In this document: piece after piece, positions 1-12,029 of the stretch
Numbering within the stretch: position 1 is the first letter of the stretch
Layout: the number at the start of each line of letters is the position of its first letter
Source of the DNA: Streptomyces hawaiiensis
GTDB lineage: Bacteria; Actinomycetota; Actinomycetes; Streptomycetales; Streptomycetaceae
NCBI RefSeq assembly: GCF_004803895.1
Contig: NZ_CP021978.1
Coordinates: 3,286,001 to 3,350,000 of the forward strand
Reading direction: 5' to 3'
DNA: 64,000 nucleotides
Program-made: the position numbers and the translations under genes
The notes under the pieces: generated by a model
Seen by the model: only the letters and a program-made list of their open reading frames with translations
Databases searched by the model: none
What the model was told of the DNA's origin: nothing

Positions 1-32
1 ACGGGCGCAGTGATTCGGATCACTGCGCCCGT
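1..32. terminator. Hairpin terminator of a gene left of the window
   Basis: A perfect 13-bp inverted repeat (arms 1-13 and 20-32) encloses a short TTCGGA loop. It probably ends a transcript entering from the left, or separates it from desE. No long T run follows, as is common in Streptomyces. Confidence 0.7.
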
Positions 33-88
33 TCGCATCCCCACCCCCACCCCCGGGCACAGACCCCAGTGGCCCCCTGGACACAAAC

Positions 89-107
89 CGAGGTTAGGCT
101 AACCTAA
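89..107 (+). promoter_or_regulatory. Iron box upstream of desE
   Basis: The 19-mer CGAGGTTAGGCTAACCTAA matches the streptomycete DmdR1/IdeR iron-box consensus at all but its first two bases and contains the palindrome GGTTAGGCTAACC. It lies 71 bp before the desE start, where an iron-loaded repressor would block transcription of desE-desF. The assignment rests on the motif and its siderophore context. Confidence 0.88.
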
Positions 108-177
108 GCCTCGTCCCAGTCAAGCGGCTGGCAGCCGTGCCCGCAGTGGCTCCGTACGCACGAAAGCAGACCCAGTC

Positions 178-1221
178 ATGTCGAACGCCACAACCGCCCG
201 TTACTCCCGCCGCGGCCTGCTCGCCGCCGGTGGTGCTCTCGGGCTCGGCGCCCTCGTGACCGCGTGTGGCAGTGAAGACTCCAAGGACAGCGGCTCGGAC
301 GCCAAGGGTGCCGCCAAGTCCGGCCCGTGGTCGTTCAAGGACGACCGCGGCAAGACCGTGAAGCTCGACAAGGTCCCCACGAACATCGTCGCGTTCACCG
401 GTGTCGCCGCCGCCCTGTACGACTACGGCATCGACGTCAAGGGCGTCTTCGGCCCGACCAGGACCAAGGACGGCAAGGCCGACGTCCAGGCCGGCGACAT
501 GGACGTCAGCAAACTGACCGTCTTCGGCAACCGGTTCGACCAGTTCAACGTCGAGCAGTACGCGGCCTTCCAGCCCGAGGTGCTCATCACCACGACCTTC
601 GACGCCGCGGGCAGCCTCTGGTACGTCCCGGAGACGTCCAAGGACAAGATCGCCAAGCTCGCCCCGAGCGTCGCGATCTCGGCCTTCGACCGTCAGATGC
701 CGAAGCCCCTGCAGCGCATGGCCGAGCTCGCCGAGTCGCTCGGCGCCGATCTGAAGGCCGCGAAGGTCGTCGAGGCGAAGAAGCGTTTCGAGGCCGCCTC
801 CGAGCGGCTGCGCAAGGCCGCCAAGTCCCGCCCCGAGATCAAGGTGCTGGCCGGTTCCGCGTCGGACGCCATCTTCTACGTCTCCGGCTCCGACTTCTCC
901 ATCGACCTGGAGTACTTCAAGGCCCTGGGCGTGAACCTCGTCGAGCCCCCGGCGAAGGCCAAGGAGGCCAACGACGGCTGGTTCGAGAACCTCAGCTGGG
1001 AGAACGTCGACAAGTACCCGGCGGACGTCATCATGATGGACGACCGCGCCTCGACCATCCAGCCGGCCGACATCACCGAGGCGACCTGGAAGAAGCTGCC
1101 CGCGGTCAAGGCCGGTCAGGTCATTTCGCGTTCGCCCGAGCCGATCCTGTCGTACGACAAGTGCACGCCTCTGGTGGAGAACCTCGCGAAGGCCATCGAG
1201 TCGGCCAAGAAGGTCGCCTGA
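178..1221 (+). CDS. desE: Ferrioxamine-binding lipoprotein, siderophore ABC transporter
   Basis: 347 residues. The N-terminus carries a twin-arginine-type stretch (SRRGLLA, residues 10-16) and a lipobox ending at Cys30, so the mature protein should be a surface lipoprotein. The rest is a class III periplasmic-binding fold (TroA/FhuD-like) used for iron-siderophore capture. An iron box precedes it, a siderophore-interacting protein gene follows 34 bp downstream, and the desferrioxamine biosynthesis operon lies next to it. This matches DesE of S. coelicolor, which binds ferrioxamines. No permease or ATPase is encoded alongside, so the membrane components must lie elsewhere. Confidence 0.9.
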   Translation: MSNATTARYSRRGLLAAGGALGLGALVTACGSEDSKDSGSDAKGAAKSGPWSFKDDRGKTVKLDKVPTNIVAFTGVAAALYDYGIDVKGVFGPTRTKDGKADVQAGDMDVSKLTVFGNRFDQFNVEQYAAFQPEVLITTTFDAAGSLWYVPETSKDKIAKLAPSVAISAFDRQMPKPLQRMAELAESLGADLKAAKVVEAKKRFEAASERLRKAAKSRPEIKVLAGSASDAIFYVSGSDFSIDLEYFKALGVNLVEPPAKAKEANDGWFENLSWENVDKYPADVIMMDDRASTIQPADITEATWKKLPAVKAGQVISRSPEPILSYDKCTPLVENLAKAIESAKKVA

Positions 1222-1255
1222 CCCCCTCTCATTTCCTGACGTCCAGGAGCCGCAC

Positions 1256-2110
1256 GTGACCACCGCCGTAGCCGCCCCGTTCCGCTTCTTCTCCCTTCAG
1301 GTCGTGCGGACGAGGCGGCTCGGGCCGTCTCTGGTGCGAGTCACCTTCGGGGGGCCCGATCTGCACGCCTTTCATTCCGCCGGGCGCGACCAGTCCCTGT
1401 CGCTGTTCCTGCCGCACCCCGGGCAACCCGAGCCGGTCGTCCCGCTCGAGCTCGGGGACGGGTGGTGGCAGGGCTGGCGTGAACTCCCGGACGACGTACG
1501 GGCCGTGATGCGGTCGTACACCCTGCGCGACGTGCGCCGGGACCCGGACGAGATCGACATCGACTTCGCCCTGCACGGCATCGAGCCGGGCGCGTCCGGC
1601 CGGGCCGGCCCGGCCTCCCGCTGGGCCGCCCGGGCCGCCGCCGGGGACCGGGTCCTGCTGCTCGGCCCGGCCGTCGCCGACAACCGGGCGATCCGCTTCC
1701 GGCCGCCCGAGGACACCGACCTCGTAGTCGTCTGGGGCGACGAGACCGCGGTACCTGCCGCCTCCGCCATCGTCGAGGCGCTGCCGGCCGGCACCCGCGC
1801 CCGGGTCTGGCTGGAGGTCCCGCACGCCGGCGACGTCCAGGACCTGGTGACCGAGGCCGACGCCGAGATCACCTGGCTCGTCAGGGAGGAGAGGAGCGGC
1901 GAGGGCTCCCCCATGGCCCTCGACGCCCTCCGCGAGGCCCGGCTGCCGTCCGCCGAGCGGCCGTACGTCTGGATCGCCGGTGAGTCCGGGTGCGTGAAGG
2001 AGCTGCGCAGGCACTTCGTGCGCGAGCGCGGGATCGACCGCCGCAGCGTCACGTTCGTCGGCTACTGGCGGCGTGGCGTGAGCGAGGAGCAGCTGCGGGC
2101 CGAGGGATAG
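1256..2110 (+). CDS. desF: Siderophore-interacting FAD-binding ferric reductase-like protein
   Basis: 284 residues from a GTG start preceded by AGGAG. The family (SIP, ViuB-like) uses flavin and NAD(P)H to reduce ferric siderophores in the cytoplasm so that iron is released. The FAD-binding signature RSYTLRD is near residues 85-91, and the C-terminal half is a ferredoxin-reductase-like NAD(P)-binding domain. The gene starts 34 bp after desE, so both are probably read from the iron-boxed promoter at 89-107. Uptake (DesE) and iron release (DesF) are thus coupled. Confidence 0.85.
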   Translation: MTTAVAAPFRFFSLQVVRTRRLGPSLVRVTFGGPDLHAFHSAGRDQSLSLFLPHPGQPEPVVPLELGDGWWQGWRELPDDVRAVMRSYTLRDVRRDPDEIDIDFALHGIEPGASGRAGPASRWAARAAAGDRVLLLGPAVADNRAIRFRPPEDTDLVVVWGDETAVPAASAIVEALPAGTRARVWLEVPHAGDVQDLVTEADAEITWLVREERSGEGSPMALDALREARLPSAERPYVWIAGESGCVKELRRHFVRERGIDRRSVTFVGYWRRGVSEEQLRAEG

Positions 2111-2180
2111 CCGCAGCACGGCCAGGGCCGAGGTGACACGAGTGACCACAGTCACGGCAGGGCTCGCCTCCCCCTCGATC

Positions 2181-2205
2181 AACTTAGGTTAGGCTTACCT
2201 AAGTT
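2181..2205 (+). promoter_or_regulatory. Iron box upstream of desABCD
   Basis: The 19-mer TTAGGTTAGGCTTACCTAA at 2184-2202 is an essentially perfect iron box. The palindromic arms extend to AACTTAGGT and ACCTAAGTT (2181-2189 and 2197-2205). It sits 64 bp before the desA start, so desABCD should be repressed by iron-bound DmdR1/IdeR. Confidence 0.93.
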
Positions 2206-2268
2206 CTGGACGCCGGAGACCAGCCCACCCCGTCCCACACCGGACTGTCCCCACCGGAGGACCCCCAC

Positions 2269-5516
<3,248 letters not shown>

Positions 5517-5520
<4 letters not shown>

Positions 5521-7286
5521 CCCTGTTCGACGCCGTGGCACACCTGTCCCCCGAGCGCTGGGACCAGGCCAACCGCCTGCTGGTCCGCAAAGCGCTCGCC
5601 GAGTTCACGCACGAGCGGCTGCTCACCCCCGAGCAGGACGGCGAGCAGTATGTCGTCCGCAGCGACGACGGCCTGACGAGCTACCGCTTCACCGCCGCCC
5701 GCCGGGCCCTGGACCACTGGCAGGTGGACGCCGACTCGATCACCCGCCACCGCAACGGCGCCGAACTCCCGCTCGCCGCGTTGGACTTCTTCATCGAACT
5801 GCAGAAGTCCCTCGGCCTGAGCGACGACATCCTGCCGGTCTACCTGGAGGAGATCTCCTCCACCCTCTCCGGCACCTGCTACAAGCTCACCAAACCGAAG
5901 AGCACGGCGGCCGAGCTCGCCCGCGGCGACTTCCAGGCCATCGAGACCGGCATGACCGAGGGCCACCCCTGCTTCGTGGCCAACAACGGCCGGCTCGGCT
6001 TCGGCATCCACGAGTACCTGTCGTACGCGCCGGAGACGGCGAGCCCGGTGCGCCTGGTGTGGCTGGCCGCGCACCGCTCGCGCGCGGCGTTCACGGCCGG
6101 TGTCGGCATCGAGTACGAGTCGTTCCTGCGCGAGGAGCTGGGCGCGGAGACCGTCGAGCGCTTCCACGGCGTCCTGCGCGACCAGGACCTGGACCCGTCC
6201 GACTACCTGTTCATACCGGTCCACCCCTGGCAGTGGTGGAACAAGCTCACCGTCACCTTCGCGGCCGAGGTGGCCCGGGGGCACCTGGTGTGCCTGGGCG
6301 AGGGCGACGACGAGTACCTGGCCCAGCAGTCCATCCGCACCTTCTTCAACAAGACCAGCCCCGAGAAGCACTACGTCAAAACGGCCCTGTCGGTCATCAA
6401 CATGGGCTTCATGCGCGGTCTGTCGGCGGCCTACATGGAGGCCACCCCGGCGATCAACGACTGGCTGGCCCAGCTCATCGAGGGCGACCCGGTGCTGAGG
6501 TCCACGGGCCTGTCGATCATCCGGGAGCGCGCGGCGGTCGGCTACCGGCACCTGGAGTACGAGCGGGCGACGGACCGCTACTCGCCGTACCGCAAGATGC
6601 TCGCCGCGCTGTGGCGGGAGAGCCCGGTGCCGTCCCTCAAGGAGGGCGAGTCCCTGGCCACCATGGCGTCCCTGGTCCACGTCGACCACGAGGGGGCGTC
6701 CGTCGCGGGCGCGCTGATCGAGCAGTCGGGGCTCCCCCCGAAGGAGTGGCTGCGCCACTACCTGCGGGCCTACTTCACGCCCCTCCTCCACAGCTTCTAC
6801 GCCTACGACCTGGTGTTCATGCCGCACGGCGAGAACGTCATCCTGGTGCTGAAGGACGGGGTGGTGCAGCGCTCGATCTACAAGGACATCGCCGAGGAGA
6901 TCGCGGTCATGGACCCGGACGCGGTCCTGCCGCCGACGGTCGAGCGGCTGCGAGTGGAGGTCCCGGAGGACAAGAAGCTCCTGTCGGTCTTCACGGACGT
7001 CTTCGACTGCTTCTTCCGCTTCCTCGCGGCGAACCTCGCCACCGAGGGAATCCTGGAGGAGGACGACTTCTGGCGCACGGTCGCGGACGTCACCCGCGCC
7101 TACCAGGAGTCGATGCCCGAACTCGCCGACAAGTTCAAGCAGTACGACATGTTCGCCCCCGAGTTCGCCCTGTCCTGCCTCAACCGCCTCCAACTCCGCA
7201 ACAACGAACAGATGGTGGACCTGTCGGACCCGTCAGGCGCCCTCCAGTTGGTAGGCACCCTGGAGAACCCCATCGCACGGTTCTGA
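5517..7286 (+). CDS. desD: Desferrioxamine synthetase (NIS synthetase)
   Basis: 589 residues, an IucA/IucC-family NRPS-independent siderophore synthetase. It uses ATP to adenylate a succinyl carboxylate and join hydroxamate monomers, then cyclises the trimer to desferrioxamine E. Family motifs are clear: EGHPCF in the nucleotide-binding region near residue 145, the active-site HPWQWWN around residue 237, and KTALSVINMG near residue 287. It is the last gene of the operon and is followed at once by a strong terminator. Confidence 0.95.
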
Positions 7287-7297
7287 CCCCCCAGACA

Positions 7298-7340
7298 GAC
7301 GGGCACCCCGGAGTACGGTCCTCCGGGGTGCCCGTCGTTT
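7298..7340 (+). terminator. Terminator of desABCD
   Basis: A perfect 16-bp stem (arms 7298-7313 and 7321-7336) with a 7-nt loop is followed by GTTTT. This is an unusually strong intrinsic terminator for this genome and sits 11 bp after the desD stop. Confidence 0.93.
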
Positions 7341-7347
7341 TGCTGTT

Positions 7348-7430
7348 GGGGGCGGGGGGAACTGCGCGAACTTTTCAGGGGCGCGGGGAACTGCGCAGTC
7401 TCTTAGGGGCGCGGGGAACTGCGCGACCAG
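7348..7430. repeat. Three tandem copies of a Streptomyces intergenic repeat
   Basis: Near-identical units of the type AGGGGCGCGGGGAACTGCGC occur at about 7348-7370 (slightly diverged), 7377-7397 and 7405-7430. Each unit can form a small GCGC...GCGC hairpin. They fill the gap between the convergent desD and hexosaminidase genes. A further copy is at 13861. The function is unknown. Confidence 0.85.
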
Positions 7431-7452
7431 CCCCCACCCACCCGCAGACGCA

Positions 7453-9030
7453 TCACCGCCCGGTTGAGCCCCACGGCACCTGCGGCGACCTGTAATAGCC
7501 GATACCCAGGGCATCCCACCGCTCAGCCTGCGCAGCCAACCGCACCTTGTAGCGCGACCAGTCATGCGTAGCCGCCGCCGACCACCCCAACTCCGCAACC
7601 CCCGGCAACCGCGGAAACGCCATGAACTCGATGTGCCCGGAGTTCTCCAGGGTCTCCGACCACATGGGCGCCTCGACCCCCCGTACGGCGCCACCCGGCA
7701 CCCCCGGCAGATACGCCCCCGGGTCCCAGTCGTACGACCGCCGCACCTCGACGTACCCGGCCCAGGACAGCCCCAATGGCGTCTCCTCGGTGTACTTCAT
7801 GTCGAGATACACCCGGTCCGCCGGGGACAGGATCAGCCCGGTCCCGCTCTGCGCGGCCTTCACAACCCGCGCCTTCTCCTCGGCACTGGTGCCGTCCAGC
7901 CCCCAGTACTGGGCGAGAGCCCCCTTCGCCGGGCTCGCCCCGGTCAGCTGGTGCCAGCCGACCACCGTCTTGCCGTACTTCGCGACGATCGGCTGCACCC
8001 GGTCCATGAACTTCACGTAGTCCTCATGGCTGGTGGAGTGCGCCTCGTCGCCCCCGATGTGGAGGTACTCGCCCGGTGTGAGCGCGGCGAGTTCCCGGAT
8101 CACGTCGTCCACGAAGTCGTAGGTGATGTCCTTGCCGACGCAGAGCGAGCTGAAGCCGACCTCGGTGCCGGTGTAGAGCGGGGGTGCGATGCCGTCGCAG
8201 TTCAGGTCGGCGTACGAGGCCAGCGCCGCGTTCGTGTGGCCGGGCATGTCGATCTCGGGGACGACCTCCAGGTAGCGGGAGGCGGCGTACCGCACGATCT
8301 CCTTGTAGTCGGCCTTGGTGTAGAAGCCGCCGGGGCCACCGCCGACCTCCGTCGAACCGCCGTGGGACGCGAGCCGCGGCCAGGAATCGATGGCGATGCG
8401 CCAGCCCTGGTCGTCGCTGAGGTGCAGATGCAGCTTGTTGATCTTGTAGAGGGTGAGTTGGTCGATGTAGCGCTTGACCTGCTCGACGGTGAAGAAGTGC
8501 CGGGAGACGTCGAGCATGGCGCCGCGCCAGCCGTAGCGCGGGGTGTCCGTGATCGTGCCGCCCGCGACGAGCCAGGGGCCGGGCTGGACGGTGTCCTTCT
8601 CGACGGCCGCGGGGAGCAGCTGGCGCAGGGTCTGCACGCCGTGGAAGAGGCCGGCGGGCCGGGCGGCGGTGATGGTGACGCCGCCCCGGCCGCTGTCGAG
8701 GCGGTAGCCCTCGGCGCCGAAGGGGCCCTTGGCGAGGCGCAGTCGGATGCCCCCGGCACCGTGGTCGGTGACGGGGAGGCGGTAGCCGGTCGAGGAGCGC
8801 AGGATCGTCGCTAGGTACTCGCCGTCGCCCCGGGTCTCACGGGACCCGTCGACGCGGATGTGGGTGCCGCGGGTGATCCGGTACGGGGATCCGCCAGGGG
8901 CGACCGAGGCGGGCGCGGGGATCACCCGGTCGAGCGGGGTGGGCGATGCCGCCGGCGCGGGAGCGGCCCCCGTCACCGAGGCGGCCATCGCGACCAGCAG
9001 CAGGGAACCGAGAAGGCGAAGCGTTCTCAC
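7453..9030 (-). CDS. Secreted beta-N-acetylhexosaminidase (GH20)
   Basis: 525 residues from a GTG start (AAGGGA upstream). An N-terminal hydrophobic signal peptide covers roughly residues 1-28. Then come the GH20 alpha/beta domain (about 40-160) and a TIM-barrel catalytic domain. The catalytic pair is Asp328-Glu329 in HIGGDEAHS; family motifs SDDQGWR and PEIDMPGH are present. It releases terminal GlcNAc/GalNAc from chitooligosaccharides and glycans by substrate-assisted catalysis outside the cell. It matches the hexosaminidase that sits beside the des genes in S. coelicolor. No DasR-type site was recognised upstream. Confidence 0.92.
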   Translation of the reverse strand: MRTLRLLGSLLLVAMAASVTGAAPAPAASPTPLDRVIPAPASVAPGGSPYRITRGTHIRVDGSRETRGDGEYLATILRSSTGYRLPVTDHGAGGIRLRLAKGPFGAEGYRLDSGRGGVTITAARPAGLFHGVQTLRQLLPAAVEKDTVQPGPWLVAGGTITDTPRYGWRGAMLDVSRHFFTVEQVKRYIDQLTLYKINKLHLHLSDDQGWRIAIDSWPRLASHGGSTEVGGGPGGFYTKADYKEIVRYAASRYLEVVPEIDMPGHTNAALASYADLNCDGIAPPLYTGTEVGFSSLCVGKDITYDFVDDVIRELAALTPGEYLHIGGDEAHSTSHEDYVKFMDRVQPIVAKYGKTVVGWHQLTGASPAKGALAQYWGLDGTSAEEKARVVKAAQSGTGLILSPADRVYLDMKYTEETPLGLSWAGYVEVRRSYDWDPGAYLPGVPGGAVRGVEAPMWSETLENSGHIEFMAFPRLPGVAELGWSAAATHDWSRYKVRLAAQAERWDALGIGYYRSPQVPWGSTGR

Positions 9031-9110
9031 AGAACCGTCCCTTCCATGAGCCGTTGAGCTCCAAGAGGTCTGGACCACTCTCTCGTGAGACGGGTGGAAC
9101 AATCCACACC

Positions 9111-9998
9111 ATGGCGGAAATCATCCAGAGGGACGGCACGTGGGCCTTCGACGGCGACGCGCTGCGGCTGACTCCCGGCCGGGACAAGAACGTCAGCCTG
9201 CTGCGCAAGGAGCTGGGTGAACTGGTCGTGCCGCTGGGGGCGTTGGCCGGTGTCTCCTTCGAGCAGGGCAAGAAGTCGGGGCGGCTGAGGCTGCGGCTGC
9301 GTGACGGCGCCGACCCCCTGCTGCACGCCACGGGCGGCCGGCTCACCGAGCCCCACGACCCCTACCAGCTGATCGTGGAGTCCGACCGCTACGGCGTCGC
9401 CGAGTACTTCACGGACGAGGTCCGCAACGCGCTGCTCCTGGACCAGGTGCCGAGCGAACCGGTGGACGAGTATCTGCTGCCGGGGCCCGCCGTGCCGCTG
9501 TCGGTCTCCGCCGGGGACGGCACCGCCGGTTTCGACGGCGAGCGCATACGCCTGGAGTGGAACTGGAAGACGGAGGACGCCAAGGCCGCCGCCGGCGCCC
9601 GCACGCTCGCGCTCGCCGACATCACGGGCGTGGAGTGGCACCCGGCGGCCGGTCTGGAGAACGGCCATCTGCGCTTCACCGTGCGGCACGCGCCCACCAA
9701 GGCCCCGCCCAAGTACGACCCCAACGCCGTGGAGCTGTGGGGCTTCAAGAAGGACCCGCTGATGGCGCTGGTCGCGGCGGCGGTCCAGGCCAGGCTTCCG
9801 CACCCGGCCCGGGCCGCCGCCGCCGACGACGTGGCGGACGCGCGACCGGAGCCGCCTTCTGCTCCGGTCACGTCCGCCGAGGACGACCACGACGCCCTGC
9901 TGCGCCGCCTGCGCGAGCTCGGTGAGCTGCACCGCACGGGCGTGCTGACGGACGAGGAGTTCGTCCTGGCCAAGCAGGCGATCCTCAAGCGGATGTAG
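9111..9998 (+). CDS. DUF4429-like protein with C-terminal SHOCT domain
   Basis: 295 residues from ATG 9111. The N-terminal two thirds contain two related blocks (a WAFDGDALRL-like motif near residue 10, then GFDGERIRLEW near residue 140), as in DUF4429 proteins. The last 35 residues form a SHOCT helical hairpin (LLRRLRELGELHRTG...LTDEEFVLAKQAIL), a short domain often involved in oligomerisation. There is no signal peptide or membrane segment, so it is probably cytosolic. Function unknown. It diverges from the hexosaminidase with an 80-bp gap. Confidence 0.75.
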   Translation: MAEIIQRDGTWAFDGDALRLTPGRDKNVSLLRKELGELVVPLGALAGVSFEQGKKSGRLRLRLRDGADPLLHATGGRLTEPHDPYQLIVESDRYGVAEYFTDEVRNALLLDQVPSEPVDEYLLPGPAVPLSVSAGDGTAGFDGERIRLEWNWKTEDAKAAAGARTLALADITGVEWHPAAGLENGHLRFTVRHAPTKAPPKYDPNAVELWGFKKDPLMALVAAAVQARLPHPARAAAADDVADARPEPPSAPVTSAEDDHDALLRRLRELGELHRTGVLTDEEFVLAKQAILKRM

Positions 9999-10007
9999 CG
10001 CCCGCGG

Positions 10008-11588
10008 CTACTTCGACCGGCGCGCCACCGTGAAGTGGTCGACCTGGTCCCCGGTCTCGGCGATGCCGCGCACCGTGAGCGTGGCCAGGCGACCCTTCGG
10101 CGCGGGGGTGACGTCCACGCGCAGGAAGGAGTAGTCGAGGTAGCGCACCCGGGACCAGGCGACGGTCTCGTTCTGCTTGCCGCCCTTGACGTTGACGAAC
10201 GAGGCCACGGAGTCCACGTCGTGCTCGTTGCCCTCGTACGACAGGGGGGCGCTGAACGCGTAGAGACTGCGGCCGGCCGCACCGGCCGTCACGTAGACCA
10301 CGCCGTCGGTCTCGGGGTAGGCCGTGCCGCCGATCGGGAGCTTCTTGGTGACCTTGTCGCCCTTGATCACGTCGGTGCGCTCGTACTGGTGGTTGTGGCC
10401 GTTGATGACCAGGTCCACGGTGTACTTCTCGAACAGCGGCACCCACTCCTGCCGGACCCCGCCCTCGGAGGCGTGGGAGGTGGAGGTGCAGTAGGCGCAG
10501 TGGTGGAAGAACACGACGATGAAGTCGATGTCATGCGCGGCCCGGTACTTCTTGAGCTGCGCCTGAAGCCACGTGGTCTGGGTGCCGCCGGAGATGCCGA
10601 GGTTGGCCGGGATCTCGAAGGAGATGTCGTTGGCGTCGAGCGAGATGACGGCGGTGTTGCCGTAGACGAAGGAGTAGACGCCCGGGAGGTTCTTCTTGTC
10701 GGGGCCGTTGTCGGGGAGGGTCCAGCGGGCCTCCTCGCCGCCGTAGCCGTTGGGCGAGTACCAGGCCTCCATGTCGTGGTTGCCGTAGGCGGGCATCCAC
10801 GGCACGGACTTGGCGACGGACTCGGTCTGGGCGAGGAACTGGTCCCACACGCGCGAGTCGAAGCCGGTGTCGTCGGTCCTGCCCTGGCCGGTCGGGTCGC
10901 CGTACGCGATGTCACCGGCGTGCAGGTGGAAGGCCGGGTTCTGGCCGAGCAGCAGGCTGTTGTTGGCGAGCGCGTGGTAGCTGACGCCCTCGTCGCCGAA
11001 GGCCGTGAAGGTGAACGGCTCCTGGTGCGAGGGGGCGGTGGTGAAGGTTCCGAGGGTGCCCAGCAGGTGCGGCTGGGCCGGGTCGAAGCCCTGGTGGCCG
11101 ACGCCGTAGTAGTAGGTCCGGCCCGGGCGCAGGTGGGTCAGCCTGGCGTGGACGTAGTACTGGGTGTGGTTGCCGCTCGCGCCGACACCGGCCGGCGTGA
11201 AGAGGGTGCGGACCTCGGCTTCGATCGTGCGGGAGAGGTCCCAGGGGTGGGCGCCGATCCGGATGAACGGCTTCCTGACGGCGACCGGGACCTGCCAGGA
11301 GACGGTCATCTCCGTTCGCGGGTCGGTGCCGTAGGCGAGGTGGCGGCCGAAGGGGGCCACGTGGGCGCCGTCGACGGTCCCGGTGGCGGGGGCGGTGCGA
11401 GTGGTCGATACGGCGGCCTGTGCGGTGGCGCCCGGTACGAACGCGCCACCCGCGACGGCACCGAGTGTGACGGCACCGCCTCTGATCATCGTGCGCCGGG
11501 AGAACCTGGCGCGCAGGTACTCGTGCTGCTCGGCCATGCTCATGCGCTCGGCGAGCCGCTCGGGTACGCCCATACGAGGAGTGTCCAT
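10008..11588 (-). CDS. Tat-exported purple-acid-phosphatase-like metallophosphoesterase
   Basis: 526 residues. A twin-arginine signal (RFSRRTMIRGG, about residues 29-39, then a hydrophobic run ending in ATAQA) predicts export folded. After a fibronectin-like N-terminal domain the binuclear-metal ligands of the purple acid phosphatase family appear in order: GDEG, AGDIAYGD, YGNHD, FFHH and NGHNHQYER. It should hydrolyse phosphate esters outside the cell; the substrate is unknown. ATG 11588 was preferred to an in-frame TTG three codons upstream. It converges with the SHOCT gene across 9 bp. No Pho box was recognised. Confidence 0.85.
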   Translation of the reverse strand: MDTPRMGVPERLAERMSMAEQHEYLRARFSRRTMIRGGAVTLGAVAGGAFVPGATAQAAVSTTRTAPATGTVDGAHVAPFGRHLAYGTDPRTEMTVSWQVPVAVRKPFIRIGAHPWDLSRTIEAEVRTLFTPAGVGASGNHTQYYVHARLTHLRPGRTYYYGVGHQGFDPAQPHLLGTLGTFTTAPSHQEPFTFTAFGDEGVSYHALANNSLLLGQNPAFHLHAGDIAYGDPTGQGRTDDTGFDSRVWDQFLAQTESVAKSVPWMPAYGNHDMEAWYSPNGYGGEEARWTLPDNGPDKKNLPGVYSFVYGNTAVISLDANDISFEIPANLGISGGTQTTWLQAQLKKYRAAHDIDFIVVFFHHCAYCTSTSHASEGGVRQEWVPLFEKYTVDLVINGHNHQYERTDVIKGDKVTKKLPIGGTAYPETDGVVYVTAGAAGRSLYAFSAPLSYEGNEHDVDSVASFVNVKGGKQNETVAWSRVRYLDYSFLRVDVTPAPKGRLATLTVRGIAETGDQVDHFTVARRSK

Positions 11589-11759
11589 GGCGTCCAAAAA
11601 TCGACGCCTCGGGCAACGGGACGCCGGACGTCCGGTGGACGCATCACGAACAAGCTCTCATGACAGGTTCAACGTTCTCCCAAGGAACCCCCACAGCACC
11701 CTGCCCGAAATCGGGCAGATTTCTTGCGAAAGTGCCGCCGGTACCTCAGGATCTAGCGA

Positions 11760-12017
11760 GTGCACGACGAACTCGTTGATCATCTGACGCGGTCCACCGC
11801 CCTCGGCCGGGGCGAGGCGCTGCGCGTGATCCAGGACGTGCTCGCCTACTTCGACGAGACGACCGAGGAGTACGTCCGTCGCCGCCACCGCGAGCTCCAG
11901 GCCCAGGGCCTGGTCAACGCGGCGATCTTCGAGCGGATCGAGGCGGACCTCAAATACCGCGCGGTGGCCCCGCCGGAGCTCTCGCTCCGGCAGCTGCGGC
12001 GCATCGTCTACGGCTAG
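11760..12017 (+). CDS. Small conserved-looking protein ahead of glmS
   Basis: 85 residues from GTG 11760. It is predicted almost all alpha-helical and highly charged (VIQDVLAYFDETTEEYVRRRH, then LSLRQLRRIVYG at the C-terminus), with no membrane segment. It ends 12 bp before glmS, so the two are probably co-transcribed. I do not recognise the family. Coding is supported by consistent GC3 bias and by its position. A role with GlmS is only an inference from context. Confidence 0.65.
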   Translation: MHDELVDHLTRSTALGRGEALRVIQDVLAYFDETTEEYVRRRHRELQAQGLVNAAIFERIEADLKYRAVAPPELSLRQLRRIVYG

Positions 12018-12029
12018 GAATACGTATAT